NCBI RefSeq assembly: GCF_015354575.1
Contig: NZ_JACAFQ010000009.1
Coordinates: 62,001-126,000 of the forward strand
Length of the DNA: 64,000 nt
DNA from: Pseudomonas sp. UFMG81
GTDB taxonomy: Bacteria; Pseudomonadota; Gammaproteobacteria; Pseudomonadales; Pseudomonadaceae
Direction: 5' to 3'
Shown: positions 1-9,348 of the stretch, piece after piece
How positions within the stretch are numbered: the first letter of the stretch is position 1
Layout of the letters: every line of letters starts with the position of its first letter
Notes under the pieces: generated by a model
The model's input: the letters and a program-made list of their open reading frames with translations, nothing else
Database searches by the model: none
Told to the model about the DNA's origin: nothing
Translations under genes and position numbers: made by a program

Positions 1-100
1 TTGCTGTACCTGACTGACGCGGTGAAACCACGTTATTTTATATGCCTGTCCTGTCAGCCATTCAGTCTCGTGGGACTCTACTCTATTGGAGTCGGCTTTA

Positions 101-242
101 GGCTTTGTACGAAAAGTGCCTGCGCGACGATCATGCTGCGTTGAAAACAGGCTCGGAATGCTCATTTACAACCCGTAAACTCCGCTTCCTCGCCTGTTTT
201 CGCCTTGCCTGATCGCCGCTCGGCGACTTTTCGTACAAACCC
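101..242. mobile_element. MITE-like inverted-repeat element, 142 bp
   Basis: The ends 101-117 and 226-242 are inverted repeats matching at 16 of 17 positions, with core TTTGTACGAAAAGT. A TA dinucleotide flanks each end (99-100 and 243-244), as expected for a TA target duplication. Further nested arms pair inside: 124-133 with 210-219 (9 of 10), 143-152 with 192-201 (perfect) and 165-169 with 175-179, so the whole element can fold into one long imperfect hairpin. There is no coding capacity. I read it as a non-autonomous insertion-sequence derivative. The TA duplication suggests IS630/Tc1-type mobilisation, which is inference. The remaining bases 1-100 show no gene. Confidence 0.55.
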
Positions 243-275
243 TAGGACGGTGATGAGTTTGGCGTGCGAATAATC

Positions 276-308
276 CTGGATCGAGGCGCTGTGGCCACCT
301 CGATCCAG
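276..308 (-). terminator. Hairpin downstream of patD
   Basis: Positions 276-286 (CTGGATCGAGG) and 298-308 are perfect 11-bp inverted arms around an 11-nt loop, just past the patD stop on the minus strand. No clean T-run follows, so it may be a weak terminator or an RNA 3'-end stabilising stem. Confidence 0.4.
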
Positions 309-317
309 ATCATGCAA

Positions 318-1742
318 TCAATGCTTGAACATCACATGCCGCACACAGGTGTAGTCCTCCAGCCCATACATCGACATATCCTTGCCGTACCCCGACTGCT
401 TCTGCCCGCCATGGGGCATCTCGCTGACCAGCATGAAGTGGGTGTTGACCCAGGTGCAGCCGTACTGCAAGCGTGCCGCCAGGCGATGGGCGCGGCCGGT
501 GTCGCGGGTCCACACCGACGAGGCCAGGCCGTACTCGGAGTCGTTGGCCCATTCAAGCGCCTGGGTTTCATCGCTGAAGCGAGTGACCGACACCACCGGG
601 CCGAACACCTCACGGCGGACGATCTCGTCATCCTGCAGGGCATCGGCCAGTACGGTCGGCTCGAAGAAGAAGCCGCCGCCTTCGATCGCCTTGCCGCCGG
701 TGACCAGGCGGATATGCGGCTGGGCGATGGCGCGCTCCACGAGCCCGGCCACCTTGTCACGGTGCTGGGCGCTGATCAGTGGGCCCAGCTCGGTGTCACT
801 GGCGTCCTGCAAGCCGGGCTTGATGCTGGCCACCGCCGCGCCCAGGCGTTCGACGAACTGCTCGTAGATGCCGTCCTGCACGTACAGGCGGCAGGCTGCG
901 GTGCAGTCTTGGCCGGCGTTGTAGAAGCCAAAGGTGCGGATGCCGTCGATGGCGGCCTCGATGTCGGCGTCGTCGAACACCAGCACCGGTGCCTTGCCGC
1001 CCAGCTCCATGTGCATACGCTTCACGCTGTCGGCGGTGGCGCCGATGATGTGTGCACCGGTGGGGATGGACCCGGTGAGCGACACCATGCGCACCTTGGG
1101 GTGGGTGACCAGCGGGTTGCCGACGGTCTGGCCGCGGCCGAACAGGATGTTGAGCACACCCGCTGGCAACAGCTGCTGCGCCAGCTCACCCAGGCGCAGG
1201 GCGGTCAGCGGGGTGAGTTCCGACGGCTTGATCACCACGGTGTTGCCGGCGGCCAGGGCCGGGGCGATCTTCCACGCCAGCATCATCAGCGGGTAATTCC
1301 AGGGCGCGATCGACGCCACCACGCCCAGCGGGTCGCGGCGGATCATCGAGGTGTGGCCAGGCAGGTATTCACCGGCCGCCGAGCCACCCAGGCAGCGGGC
1401 CGCGCCGGCGAAGTAGCGGAACACGTCGGCGATCGCCGGAATCTCGTCACCCAGCGCGGCGGCGTAAGGCTTGCCGCAGTTGCGCGACTCCAGCCGGGCC
1501 AGTTCCTCGCCATGGGCTTCGATCGCGTCGGCGATGGCCAGCAGTACGGCCGAGCGCTCCTTGGGCGTGGTCTGCGACCAGCTGTCGAAGGCCAGGTCGG
1601 CGGCGCGCACGGCGGTATCGACCTGGGCCTCGCTGGCCTCGTTGATCTGCGCCAGGGCACTGCCTGTGGCCGGGTCAAGTACGGTCCAGGCCGGGCCTTC
1701 GCCATTCACGAGACGGCCGTTGATCAGCATCAGGGTTTGCAT
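318..1742 (-). CDS. patD: Gamma-aminobutyraldehyde dehydrogenase PatD
   Basis: This 474-residue NAD-dependent aldehyde dehydrogenase should oxidise 4-aminobutyraldehyde (1-pyrroline) to GABA in putrescine breakdown. It shows the ALDH segment APWNYPLMM, the catalytic-cysteine region [10 protein letters not shown] and the C-terminal [12 protein letters not shown]. It resembles E. coli PatD (YdcW) over its full length, and the length matches exactly. A start seven codons further upstream overlaps the preceding permease gene. I chose the ATG at 1742 because GGAGGAG lies about 7 nt upstream and the length then fits the family. It is the last gene of a ydcSTUV-patD operon, in the same order as in E. 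coli. The substrate is inferred from similarity and context. Confidence 0.9.
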   Translation of the reverse strand: MQTLMLINGRLVNGEGPAWTVLDPATGSALAQINEASEAQVDTAVRAADLAFDSWSQTTPKERSAVLLAIADAIEAHGEELARLESRNCGKPYAAALGDEIPAIADVFRYFAGAARCLGGSAAGEYLPGHTSMIRRDPLGVVASIAPWNYPLMMLAWKIAPALAAGNTVVIKPSELTPLTALRLGELAQQLLPAGVLNILFGRGQTVGNPLVTHPKVRMVSLTGSIPTGAHIIGATADSVKRMHMELGGKAPVLVFDDADIEAAIDGIRTFGFYNAGQDCTAACRLYVQDGIYEQFVERLGAAVASIKPGLQDASDTELGPLISAQHRDKVAGLVERAIAQPHIRLVTGGKAIEGGGFFFEPTVLADALQDDEIVRREVFGPVVSVTRFSDETQALEWANDSEYGLASSVWTRDTGRAHRLAARLQYGCTWVNTHFMLVSEMPHGGQKQSGYGKDMSMYGLEDYTCVRHVMFKH

Positions 1743-1759
1743 CGGGGACTCCTCCAGGG

Positions 1760-2566
1760 TCATTTGCCGCTACCCGCAACGCTTTCGCCGCCACGGGTCA
1801 GGTAGTAGGCGCCGAGGATCGGCAGCATGGTCACCAGCATCACCAGCATGGCGACCACGTTGGTCACCGGCACGTCGCGCGGGCGGCTGAGCTGGTTGAG
1901 CAGCCAGATCGGCAGGGTGCGCTCGTGGCCGGCGGTGAAGGTGGTGACGATGATTTCGTCGAACGACAGGGCGAAGGCCAGCATGCCGCCAGCCAGCAAC
2001 GCCGAACCGAGGTTGGGCAGGATGATGTAGCGGAACGTCTGCCAGCCATCGGCGCCGAGGTCCATCGACGCTTCGATCAGGCTCTGCGAGGTGCGCCGCA
2101 GGCGGGCGATGACGTTGTTGTAGACGATCACCACGCAGAACGTTGCATGGCCGACGACGATGGTGAACAGCCCGGGCTCGATGCCGAGGGTCTTGAACGC
2201 CGAGAGCAGGGCGATACCGGTGATGATGCCGGGCAGGGCGATGGGCAGGATCAGCAGCAGCGAGATGCCCTCCTTGCCGAAGAAGCTGCGCCGGTACAGC
2301 GCCGCCGAGGCCAGGGTGCCGAGGACCAGGGCGATCAGCGTGGCCAGGCAGGCCACCTGCAGCGACAGCTTGATCGCCTCGAGCACGTCGGGGCGGGCGA
2401 AGGCCACCGCGAACCACTTCAGGGTGAAGCCCTGGGGCGGGAAGCTGAACGCCGCGTCCTCGGTGTTGAAGGCGTAGAGCAGGATGATCAGGATCGGGAA
2501 GTGCAGGAACACCAGCCCGCCCCACGCCGCCAGGCGCAGGCCCCACGAGGCATGGTCAGAGTGCAT
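1760..2566 (-). CDS. ydcV: Polyamine-type ABC transporter permease YdcV
   Basis: This 268-residue inner-membrane permease of the PotC/YdcV type should form one half of the channel of a putrescine-like ABC importer. Hydrophobic segments begin at about residue 10, and the permease EAA-type loop reads [20 protein letters not shown]. The N-terminus ([17 protein letters not shown]) and the segment [18 protein letters not shown] closely match E. coli YdcV. Its start overlaps the end of the upstream permease gene by 11 bp, which indicates translational coupling, and patD follows after 17 bp. Transport of putrescine or a related amine is inferred from operon content. Confidence 0.88.
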   Translation of the reverse strand: MHSDHASWGLRLAAWGGLVFLHFPILIILLYAFNTEDAAFSFPPQGFTLKWFAVAFARPDVLEAIKLSLQVACLATLIALVLGTLASAALYRRSFFGKEGISLLLILPIALPGIITGIALLSAFKTLGIEPGLFTIVVGHATFCVVIVYNNVIARLRRTSQSLIEASMDLGADGWQTFRYIILPNLGSALLAGGMLAFALSFDEIIVTTFTAGHERTLPIWLLNQLSRPRDVPVTNVVAMLVMLVTMLPILGAYYLTRGGESVAGSGK

Positions 2567-3506
2567 CGAAGGCCCCCAGGCGTTTGACGATGGACAGGTA
2601 CACCGCGATCAGCACGATGGGCACCAGGGTGAAGGCCGCCGCCATCGGCATGTTGCCGATCGCCCCTTGCTGGGCGTAGACCATGCTGCCGATGAAGTAG
2701 CCGGGCGGGCCGACCAGCTGCGGCACGATGAAGTCGCCCAGGGTGAGTGAGAAGGTGAAGATCGAGCCGGCGGCGATGCCCGGCACCGACAGCGGCAGGA
2801 TTACCTGGGCGAAGGTCTGCCGGGGCCGCGCGCCGAGGTCGGCCGAGGCTTGCAGCAACGACGGCGGCAGGCGCTCCAGCGAGGCCTGGATCGGCAGGAT
2901 CATGAACGGTAGCCAGATGTACACGAACACCAGGAAGCGCCCCAGGTGCGAGGTCGAGAGCGTGCTGCCGCCGACCCCAGGGATGCCCAATACGAACTGC
3001 AATGCCGCTTCCAGGTGCAACTGCTGGATGAACCACTGGGCCACGCCGCCCTTGGCCAGCAGCAGGGTCCAGGCGTAGGTCTTGACGATGTAGCTGGCCC
3101 ACATCGGCATCATCACCGCGATGTAGAAGAACGCCTTGGTGCGGCCGCTGGTGTGGCGCGCCATGTAGTAGGCGATGGGGAAGGCCAGCACGGCGCTGGC
3201 CAGCGAAACGGCCACGGCCATGCCCAGGGTGCGCAGGATGATGTCGAAGTTCGCCGGGTTGAACAGCGCGGCGAAGTTGGCCAGGGTCAGGTCCGGCGTC
3301 ACCGCCATGGTGAAGTCGTCGAAGGTGTAGAACCCTTGCCACAGCAGGTTCAGCAACGAGCCCAGGTAGATCGCGCCGAACCACAGCAGCGGCGGTATCA
3401 GCAGCATCAGCAGGTACAGGTTGGGGCGCCGGTACAGCAGGTTGCTCAGGCGCCGCAGCGGCGAAGCGCCCGGCTGCGGGTTCGCGGCAGGCAGGGCCAG
3501 GCTCAT
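2556..3506 (-). CDS. ydcU: Polyamine-type ABC transporter permease YdcU
   Basis: This 316-residue PotB/YdcU-type permease is the second membrane subunit of the importer. The coupling loop reads [20 protein letters not shown], and several hydrophobic helices are evident, starting near [19 protein letters not shown] longer reading frame exists upstream, but the ATG at 3506 overlaps the TGA of the ATPase gene in an ATGA arrangement, has AGGAAA upstream, and gives a length close to E. coli YdcU (about 313). The shared boundaries with both neighbours indicate one polycistronic mRNA. Confidence 0.88.
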   Translation of the reverse strand: MSLALPAANPQPGASPLRRLSNLLYRRPNLYLLMLLIPPLLWFGAIYLGSLLNLLWQGFYTFDDFTMAVTPDLTLANFAALFNPANFDIILRTLGMAVAVSLASAVLAFPIAYYMARHTSGRTKAFFYIAVMMPMWASYIVKTYAWTLLLAKGGVAQWFIQQLHLEAALQFVLGIPGVGGSTLSTSHLGRFLVFVYIWLPFMILPIQASLERLPPSLLQASADLGARPRQTFAQVILPLSVPGIAAGSIFTFSLTLGDFIVPQLVGPPGYFIGSMVYAQQGAIGNMPMAAAFTLVPIVLIAVYLSIVKRLGAFDAL

Positions 3507-4528
3507 GGCTGGGTTTCCTGCAGCGCGGTCATCGCCTCGCGTGGCCAGCTGGCCTGCACCCGCTGGCCGGTCTGCCAGGGATGGGCTTGCGCCTGCCACT
3601 GGTCGTTGGCCTGGCTTACCGCGAGCAGCTGGCCGCCATCGAGCCTGAGTTCGAAGCGTGTGGCGCTGCCCTGGTACTGGATATCGTGCAACACCCCGCC
3701 CACCTGTACCTCGTAACTGGCGGCCTGGTCGCCCAGGCGGATGTGCTCGGGACGGATCGAGAAGGGCTGCGGGCTACCGCTGAGCTGTTGCGCCAGCTCC
3801 CCGCGCAGCACGTTGGAGGTGCCAACGAACTCGGCGACGAAGGTGGTGGCCGGTTTCATGTACAGGTTGCGCGGCGTGTCGACCTGCTCGATGCGCCCGC
3901 GGTTGAACACTGCGACCCGGTCGGACATCGACAGCGCCTCGGTCTGGTCGTGGGTGACGAAGATGAAGGTGATACCCAGCTGGCGCTGCAGCTTTTTCAG
4001 TTCACCTTGCATCTGCTCACGCAGCTTGAGGTCCAGCGCCCCGAGCGGCTCGTCGAGCAGCAGCACCCGTGGCCGGTTGACCAGCGCCCGGGCCAGTGCC
4101 ACGCGCTGGCGCTGGCCACCGGACAGCTGCGCCGGCTTGCGCGCGCCGTAGCCGCCCAGGGCGACCATGGCCAGCGCCTCGTCGGCGCGGGCATGGCGCT
4201 CGGCCTTGGCCACGCCCTTGACCTTCAGGCCATAGGCGACGTTGTCGCGCACGTTCATGTGCGGGAACAGCGCGTAGTCCTGGAACACCGTGTTGACGTC
4301 GCGCTGGTAGGGCGGCAGGCCTGCGGCCTCGCTGCCATGAATGCGGATAGAACCGCTGCTGGGTTGCTCGAAACCGGCGATCAGGCGCAGGCAGGTGGTC
4401 TTGCCCGAGCCTGAGGGGCCGAGCATGGAGAAGAACTCACCGTCCTGGATGTCGATGCTGACCTGGTCGACGGCCTTGACCTCGCCGAAGGTGCGGGAAA
4501 CCTGGGTGAACTGGACTGCTAGGGGCAT
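3503..4528 (-). CDS. ydcT: Polyamine-type ABC transporter ATPase YdcT
   Basis: This 341-residue ATPase powers the importer. It has Walker A (GPSGSGKTT), a Q-loop (VFQDYALFPHM), the ABC signature LSGGQRQRVALARAL, Walker B (VLLLDEPLGALD) and the H-loop (FVTHDQTEALS), then a C-terminal TOBE-like regulatory region (SIRPEHIRL). A longer open frame would add 43 residues, but that part is translated through a REP pair and is not credible. The ATG at 4528 has GGAG upstream and matches the start of E. coli YdcT. The REP pair separates it from the binding-protein gene. Confidence 0.9.
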   Translation of the reverse strand: MPLAVQFTQVSRTFGEVKAVDQVSIDIQDGEFFSMLGPSGSGKTTCLRLIAGFEQPSSGSIRIHGSEAAGLPPYQRDVNTVFQDYALFPHMNVRDNVAYGLKVKGVAKAERHARADEALAMVALGGYGARKPAQLSGGQRQRVALARALVNRPRVLLLDEPLGALDLKLREQMQGELKKLQRQLGITFIFVTHDQTEALSMSDRVAVFNRGRIEQVDTPRNLYMKPATTFVAEFVGTSNVLRGELAQQLSGSPQPFSIRPEHIRLGDQAASYEVQVGGVLHDIQYQGSATRFELRLDGGQLLAVSQANDQWQAQAHPWQTGQRVQASWPREAMTALQETQP

Positions 4529-4570
4529 GAGTGGCTCCGGCGGTGACATCTGGGGGCGCTTTGCGCCCCT

Positions 4571-4631
4571 TTCGCGACACAAGGCCGCTCCTACAGAACA
4601 GGGCCCTGTAGGAGCGGCCTTGTGTCGCGAA
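4571..4631. repeat. Inverted REP pair inside the ydc operon
   Basis: Two perfect 26-bp inverted arms lie at 4571-4596 and 4606-4631 (core AAGGCCGCTCCTACAG). They sit between the binding-protein and ATPase genes, so the transcript can fold a very stable stem there. Such a stem could protect the 3' end of the ydcS message and favour more binding protein than ATPase; this is inference. Confidence 0.9.
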
Positions 4632-4684
4632 AGGGCTGCGCAGCAGCCCCGGTTCAAGCAATGAACATCCGCAAACAGGCTTGG

Positions 4685-5827
4685 CTATCGCCCGCCCATG
4701 ATTGCGATGTAGTCCTGGGTCCAGCGGCTGTAGGGCACGAACTTGCCGCCCTCGGCCTGCGGGGTCTTCCAGAAGGCGATCTTGTCGAAGTTGTCGAAGC
4801 CGTTGGTCTTGCAGCCCTCGGCCCCCAGCAGATCACTGCCGGTGCACGCTGCCGGCACCGCTGGCAACGAGCCGAACCAGGCCGCCACGTCCCCCTGCAC
4901 CTTCGGTTGCAGCGACCAGTCCATCCACTTGTAGGCGCAGTTGGGGTGCTTGGCCTCGGCGTGCAGCATGGTGGTGTCGGCCCAGCCAGTGGCGCCTTCC
5001 TTCGGTACCACGGAAGCCACCGGTTGTTTGTCGGCCTGCAAGCCGTTGACCATGTAGCCCCACGAACTGGTGGCGACCACACCCTCGTTCTTCACGTCGC
5101 TCATCTGCACCGTGGCGTCATGCCAGTAGCGGTGGATCAGCGGCTGCTGCTGGCGCAGCAGGTCGAGCACGGCCTTGTACTGCGCCTCGGTCAGCTCGTA
5201 GGGGTTCTGGATGCCCAGTTCGGGCTTCACGGACTTGAGGTAGAGCGCCGCGTCGGCAATGTAGATCGGCCCGTCATAGGCCTGCACGCGGCCCTTGTTG
5301 GGCTTGCCGTCAGGCAGGTTCTGCGGTTCGAACACCACGCCCCAGCTGGTCGGCGGCTCCTTGAACACATTGGTGTTATACAGCAGCACGTTGGGGCCCC
5401 ACTGGTACGGGGTGCCATAGGCCTGGCCCTTGACCACGTACCAGGCACCGTCCTTCAGGCGTGGGTCGAGGTTCTTCCAGTTGGGAATCAGCGCCGTGTT
5501 GATCGGCTGTACGCGCTTGCCGACGATCAGCCGCAGCGAGGCGTCGCCCGAGGCGGTCACCAGGTCGTAGCCGCCCTTGGTCATCAGGCTGACCATCTCG
5601 TCGGAGGTGGCGGCGGTCTTCACGTTGACCTTGCAGCCGGTGTCTTTCTCGAAGCCGGTCACCCAGTCGTAGGCCTTGTCGCTTTCACCGCGCTCGATGT
5701 AGCCGGGCCAGGCGATGATATCCAGCTGCCCTTCGCCGGCGCCGACCTGCTTGAGCGGTTCGGCGGCCTGCACGCTGGCGGCGCCGGCCAGCAGGGCGCC
5801 GAGCAAAACGGTGGTGTGCACTGACAT
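4685..5827 (-). CDS. ydcS: Periplasmic polyamine-binding protein YdcS
   Basis: This 380-residue extracellular solute-binding protein has a Sec signal peptide ending near SVQAAEP. It should capture putrescine or a related amine in the periplasm for the YdcUV permease. Diagnostic blocks shared with E. coli YdcS (381 residues) include IIAWPGYIERG, ATSDEMVSLMTKGGYDL, YGTPYQWGPN and the C-terminus FVPYSRWTQDYIAIMGGR. The ATG at 5827 has AAGAGGGA upstream. It is preceded by a PatD-like dehydrogenase gene 78 bp upstream and followed by the ATPase after a REP pair. E. coli YdcS has also been linked to polyhydroxybutyrate; nothing here tests that. Confidence 0.9.
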   Translation of the reverse strand: MSVHTTVLLGALLAGAASVQAAEPLKQVGAGEGQLDIIAWPGYIERGESDKAYDWVTGFEKDTGCKVNVKTAATSDEMVSLMTKGGYDLVTASGDASLRLIVGKRVQPINTALIPNWKNLDPRLKDGAWYVVKGQAYGTPYQWGPNVLLYNTNVFKEPPTSWGVVFEPQNLPDGKPNKGRVQAYDGPIYIADAALYLKSVKPELGIQNPYELTEAQYKAVLDLLRQQQPLIHRYWHDATVQMSDVKNEGVVATSSWGYMVNGLQADKQPVASVVPKEGATGWADTTMLHAEAKHPNCAYKWMDWSLQPKVQGDVAAWFGSLPAVPAACTGSDLLGAEGCKTNGFDNFDKIAFWKTPQAEGGKFVPYSRWTQDYIAIMGGR

Positions 5828-5905
5828 GATGTTCCCTCTTGTTCGAAATTGTGGTCGGGGCAGTCGTCAAGCAAAGCGGTGTGGCCATTGGCCTGTTGTT
5901 GGGGG

Positions 5906-7366
5906 TTATTCCAGGTGTTCGCCGTGGCGGGCCATGATGTGGCGCACCACGCTGTAGTCCTGCAGCGAATCGCTGGACAGGTCCTTGCCGTAGCCCGAGC
6001 GTTTCAGGCCGCCATGGGGCATCTCGCTGACCAACATGAAATGGCTGTTGATCCAGGTGCAGCCGTATTGCAGGCGGTTGGCCACCTGCATGGCCTTGTC
6101 CAGGTTCTGCGTCCACACCGACGAGGCCAGGCCGTATTCGGAGTCGTTGGCCCAGTCCACCGCCTGGCTCAGGGTGTCGAAGCGGGTCACCGTGACCACC
6201 GGGCCGAACACTTCGCGCTGGACGATCTCGTCGTGCTGCCGGCAGCCGGCGAGCAGGGTGGGTTGGTAGTAGAAGCCCGGGCCCGAATGGACGGCGGCGC
6301 CGGTCACCCGCTCGATGTGCGGCTGGCCCAGCGCCCGCTCGACGAAGCTGGCCACCCGGTCGCGCTGGCGCGGGGTGATCAGCGGGCCGATCTCGTTGTC
6401 CGCGTCGCGCTTGCCGGCAAAGCGCAGCGACGACACGGCGGCGCCCAGCTCGGCCACCAGGCGGTCGTGGATGCCGGCCTGGGCGTAGATACGGCAGGCG
6501 GCGGTGCAGTCTTGCCCGGCGTTGTAGTAGCCGTGGGCGCGTATGCCTTCGACCACCGCTTGCAGGTCGGCATCGTCGCAGACGATCACCGGGGCCTTGC
6601 CGCCCAGTTCCAGGTGGGTGCGCTTGAGCGTGCGCGAAGCGGCCTGGAGGATCTTCTGGCCAGTGACGATATCGCCGGTCAGCGAGACCATGCGCACCGC
6701 CGAATGGCCGACCAGGTGGCTGCCGACACTTTCGCCGCCGCCGCAGACGATGTTCAGCACCCCAGGCGGCAACAGTGCATTGAGCGCCGGGGCCAATGCC
6801 AGGATCGACAGCGGGGTGTGTTCGGACGGCTTGAACACCAGGGTGTTGCCCGCGGCCAGGGCAGGGGCGATCTTCCACGCCGCCATCATGATCGGGTAGT
6901 TCCACGGTGCGATGGAGGCGACCACACCCAGCGGGTCGCGGCGCACCATGCTGGTGTAGCCGGGCAGGTACTCGCCGGCCAGCTGGCCGGTCTGGCAGCG
7001 CACGGCGCCGGCGAAGAAGCGGAACACGTCGATGGCGGCGGCCAGGTCGTCCTGGCGCGCCAGGTGCAGGGGCTTGCCGCAGTTCAGCGCTTCGAGGCGG
7101 GCCAGGTGCTCTTGTTGGCGTTGCAGGGCGTCGGCGATCTCCAGCAGCACACCGGCGCGTTGCTGCGGGGTGGTCCGCGACCAGCTGGCGAAGGCGCGCT
7201 GGGCGCCGAGGATGGCGGCTTCGACCTGCTCATGGCCGGCCTCGGCGATGCGCGCCAGAGTTTCACCGGTGGCCGGGTTGAGGATCGGTTCGGCAGGCCC
7301 GCTGCCCTCGACCAGTTCGCCATCGATGAGCAGGGCGGTACACAGCGGGGTGGTCGTGCCTGGCAT
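5906..7366 (-). CDS. PatD-like aldehyde dehydrogenase, second copy
   Basis: This 486-residue NAD-dependent aldehyde dehydrogenase is in the PatD subgroup. It carries [19 protein letters not shown] with the catalytic Cys, and [21 protein letters not shown]. It is clearly related to the PatD at the other end of the operon but diverges throughout (for example LVFKPSEHTPLS against [12 protein letters not shown]), so the two are old paralogues rather than a recent duplication. It lies between the LysR gene (95 bp upstream) and ydcS (78 bp downstream) on the same strand. It may take a different omega-aminoaldehyde, such as one from cadaverine, diaminopropane or an acylated polyamine; the substrate is unknown. 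The ribosome-binding site is weak. Confidence 0.8.
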   Translation of the reverse strand: MPGTTTPLCTALLIDGELVEGSGPAEPILNPATGETLARIAEAGHEQVEAAILGAQRAFASWSRTTPQQRAGVLLEIADALQRQQEHLARLEALNCGKPLHLARQDDLAAAIDVFRFFAGAVRCQTGQLAGEYLPGYTSMVRRDPLGVVASIAPWNYPIMMAAWKIAPALAAGNTLVFKPSEHTPLSILALAPALNALLPPGVLNIVCGGGESVGSHLVGHSAVRMVSLTGDIVTGQKILQAASRTLKRTHLELGGKAPVIVCDDADLQAVVEGIRAHGYYNAGQDCTAACRIYAQAGIHDRLVAELGAAVSSLRFAGKRDADNEIGPLITPRQRDRVASFVERALGQPHIERVTGAAVHSGPGFYYQPTLLAGCRQHDEIVQREVFGPVVTVTRFDTLSQAVDWANDSEYGLASSVWTQNLDKAMQVANRLQYGCTWINSHFMLVSEMPHGGLKRSGYGKDLSSDSLQDYSVVRHIMARHGEHLE

Positions 7367-7461
7367 GCTGCGGGCTCTCTGTTCTTGTGTGTGGGCCGTT
7401 GAACCAGCCTAGAGCGCCATTACCCCGCCGACAAATTCGAAATACAGAAGGTGGCCTTCGA

Positions 7462-8376
7462 TTAAATCGATGGCCGGCGCCCAGTGCTCGGCTGTTCACG
7501 GGCAACGGTCAGGAACGGGTCGACCAGCGCCGGGCGCGCGGTGCCGCGGCGCCAGGCCAGGCCGACGTCGAGGGTCTGGTGCAGGTCGGCCAGGGGCCGC
7601 GCTTCGATGATGTCGCCCTCCAGCGACCAAGGGCGGTAAGTCATGTCTGGTTGGATCGAGACCCCAAGCCCGGCCGCCACCAGGCTGCGCACCGCCTCGG
7701 TGGACGCGGTGCGCAGGCTCACCTGGGCCTGCAGGCCGGCGCTGGCCCACATGCGCCGGGCGTTGTGCTCCATCTCGTCGACGTTCAGCTGGATCAGCGG
7801 CTGCTCGGCCACGTCCGCCAGGCTGATGCTGTCCTGCTCCAGCAGCGGGTGCTGGGCCGGCAGCCACAGGCGGTGGGGCGAGTGGGTGAGCACTTCGGTC
7901 TGCAAGGCCATGCGGTCTTCGAGGTTGGAGAGGATCAGCACCGCCACGTCGATCTCGCCGCTGACCAGCAGGTGCTCGATGTATGGGCGTTCGTCTTCGA
8001 CCACGCGCAGTTGCACATTGGGGTAGGCGCGCTGGAAACGGGTCAGCAGGTCGGCCAGGTAATAGCCGGCCACCAGGCTGGTGACGCCGATGGTCAACTG
8101 CCCGGACACCTGGTCGGTGCTCTGTTGCAGGCTGCGCTTGGCGTTGTCGACGGTGGCCAGGATCAGGTGCGCCTGGCGCAGGAACTGGTGGCCCTGGTGG
8201 GTCAGGGTCATGCCCTTGGCGTGGCGACTGAACAGCTGCACGCCGATGTCCTGCTCCAGCTGCTGGATGGCCAGGGTGAGGGTGGACTGGGAAATGAACA
8301 CCGCCTGGGCGGCGGCGGAGATGGAGCCGGTCTCGGCGACGGCGATGAAGTGCCGGATCTGGCGCAGGGTCATCAT
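7462..8376 (-). CDS. LysR-family transcriptional regulator
   Basis: This 304-residue regulator has an N-terminal winged helix (LRQIRHFIAVAETGSISAAA, then SQSTLTLAIQQLEQ) and a C-terminal effector-binding domain. An upstream extension of 27 residues is possible. I chose the first of two adjacent ATGs (8376), because the LysR consensus begins immediately after. It lies upstream of and co-oriented with the aldehyde dehydrogenase / ydcSTUV / patD cluster, so it probably controls that cluster, with a polyamine or its aldehyde as a possible effector (inference). The gene diverges from the DUF533 gene across 154 bp. E. coli uses a different regulator type next to ydcSTUV. Confidence 0.85.
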   Translation of the reverse strand: MMTLRQIRHFIAVAETGSISAAAQAVFISQSTLTLAIQQLEQDIGVQLFSRHAKGMTLTHQGHQFLRQAHLILATVDNAKRSLQQSTDQVSGQLTIGVTSLVAGYYLADLLTRFQRAYPNVQLRVVEDERPYIEHLLVSGEIDVAVLILSNLEDRMALQTEVLTHSPHRLWLPAQHPLLEQDSISLADVAEQPLIQLNVDEMEHNARRMWASAGLQAQVSLRTASTEAVRSLVAAGLGVSIQPDMTYRPWSLEGDIIEARPLADLHQTLDVGLAWRRGTARPALVDPFLTVAREQPSTGRRPSI

Positions 8377-8530
8377 GGCTGTGTTTCTTATTGGTTTTAT
8401 GGATGGAAGGCAGTCTAGTTCGTTTTTATCGATTGCTGATGCAACATCTGGAAGCACTTGTCCAGGTGGCGAAGTCGGGCCGTGGTCCTACTCTAGTGGC
8501 CTCTTTTTCGTACATGCGAAGGTGTGCCAG

Positions 8531-9220
8531 ATGAATACTCGAGGCCTGCTCGATCAATTGCTCAAGTCCGGCCAGGAACTGCTCGGCAATCAAGCCGGCA
8601 AGAGCACCGGGAGCAAGCCCGGTGCCAGCTCCAGCCTGAGCAGCCTGCTGACCGGTGCCGGTGGCGGCGCCCTGGCGGCCGGTGCCATGGGCCTGTTGCT
8701 GGGCAACAAGAAAGCCCGCAAGTACGGCGGCAAGGCGCTCACCTACGGTGGCCTGGCCGCCCTTGGGGTACTGGCCTACAAGGCCTATGGCAACTGGCAG
8801 GCACGCCAGGGCGAAGGCAACGTGCAACCGCAGACCCTCGATCGTCTGCCCCCGGCCCAGGCCGAGCAGCACAGCCAGGCGGTGTTGCGGGCATTGGTGG
8901 CGGCGGCCAAGTCCGACGGCCATATCGACGAGCGCGAACGCGCGCTGATCGAGGGCGAGTTCACCCGCCTGGACAGCGACCGCGAACTGCAGCACTGGCT
9001 GCACGCCGAGCTGAACAAGCCGCTGGACCCGGCCGAAGTGGCCCGCGCTGCGCAAACCCCGGAGATGGCCGCCGAGATGTACCTGGCCAGCGTGATGATG
9101 GTCGACCAGGAGAACTTCATGGAGCGTGCCTACCTCGACGAACTGGCCAAACAGCTGCGCCTGGACCCGGCGCTGCGCCAGGAACTGGAGAGCCAGGTCA
9201 GGCTCGCGGCCGGGCAATGA
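8531..9220 (+). CDS. DUF533/TerB-like protein, YebE family
   Basis: This 229-residue protein has a Gly/Ala-rich hydrophobic stretch (about residues 40-60), a second weakly hydrophobic part around GGLAALGVLAYKAYG, and then a C-terminal helical TerB-like domain beginning near VLRALVAAAKSDGHIDERERA. The acidic D-G-H-I-D-E-R-E motif is characteristic of the TerB/DUF533 fold, which resembles a tellurite-resistance metal-binding domain. It resembles E. coli YebE, whose function is not established. The ATG at 8531 has GAAGGTG upstream. It is followed by wspA 128 bp later with no obvious link. Confidence 0.75.
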   Translation: MNTRGLLDQLLKSGQELLGNQAGKSTGSKPGASSSLSSLLTGAGGGALAAGAMGLLLGNKKARKYGGKALTYGGLAALGVLAYKAYGNWQARQGEGNVQPQTLDRLPPAQAEQHSQAVLRALVAAAKSDGHIDERERALIEGEFTRLDSDRELQHWLHAELNKPLDPAEVARAAQTPEMAAEMYLASVMMVDQENFMERAYLDELAKQLRLDPALRQELESQVRLAAGQ

Positions 9221-9348
9221 ACCGGCCATTGGCCATTCAAGCCGGCAGGAACGCCTGAATAGCGCTGCATTCAGCCGCAAATACGCAGGAAGCCTGGGCT
9301 ATACTTCGGCGATTTTTCCCGCTCGTATTGAATTCCTGAGGGCTGAAT

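Noticed and set aside
264..1805. Long plus-strand open frame antisense to patD
   Set aside because: High-GC DNA opens antisense frames opposite real genes. The protein is Gly/Ala/Val/His/Gln-rich with no domain, and the minus strand encodes a full aldehyde dehydrogenase. The same applies to 5849-7402, 37946-40297 and similar frames.
4529..4657. N-terminal extension of the ABC ATPase
   Set aside because: The extra 43 residues are translated from a REP pair, lack family similarity, and a well-placed start exists at 4528.
7447..7459. GAAGGTGGCCTTC as a LysR operator
   Set aside because: The arms are only 5 bp and it overlaps the region just after the LysR stop; support is too thin for a feature.
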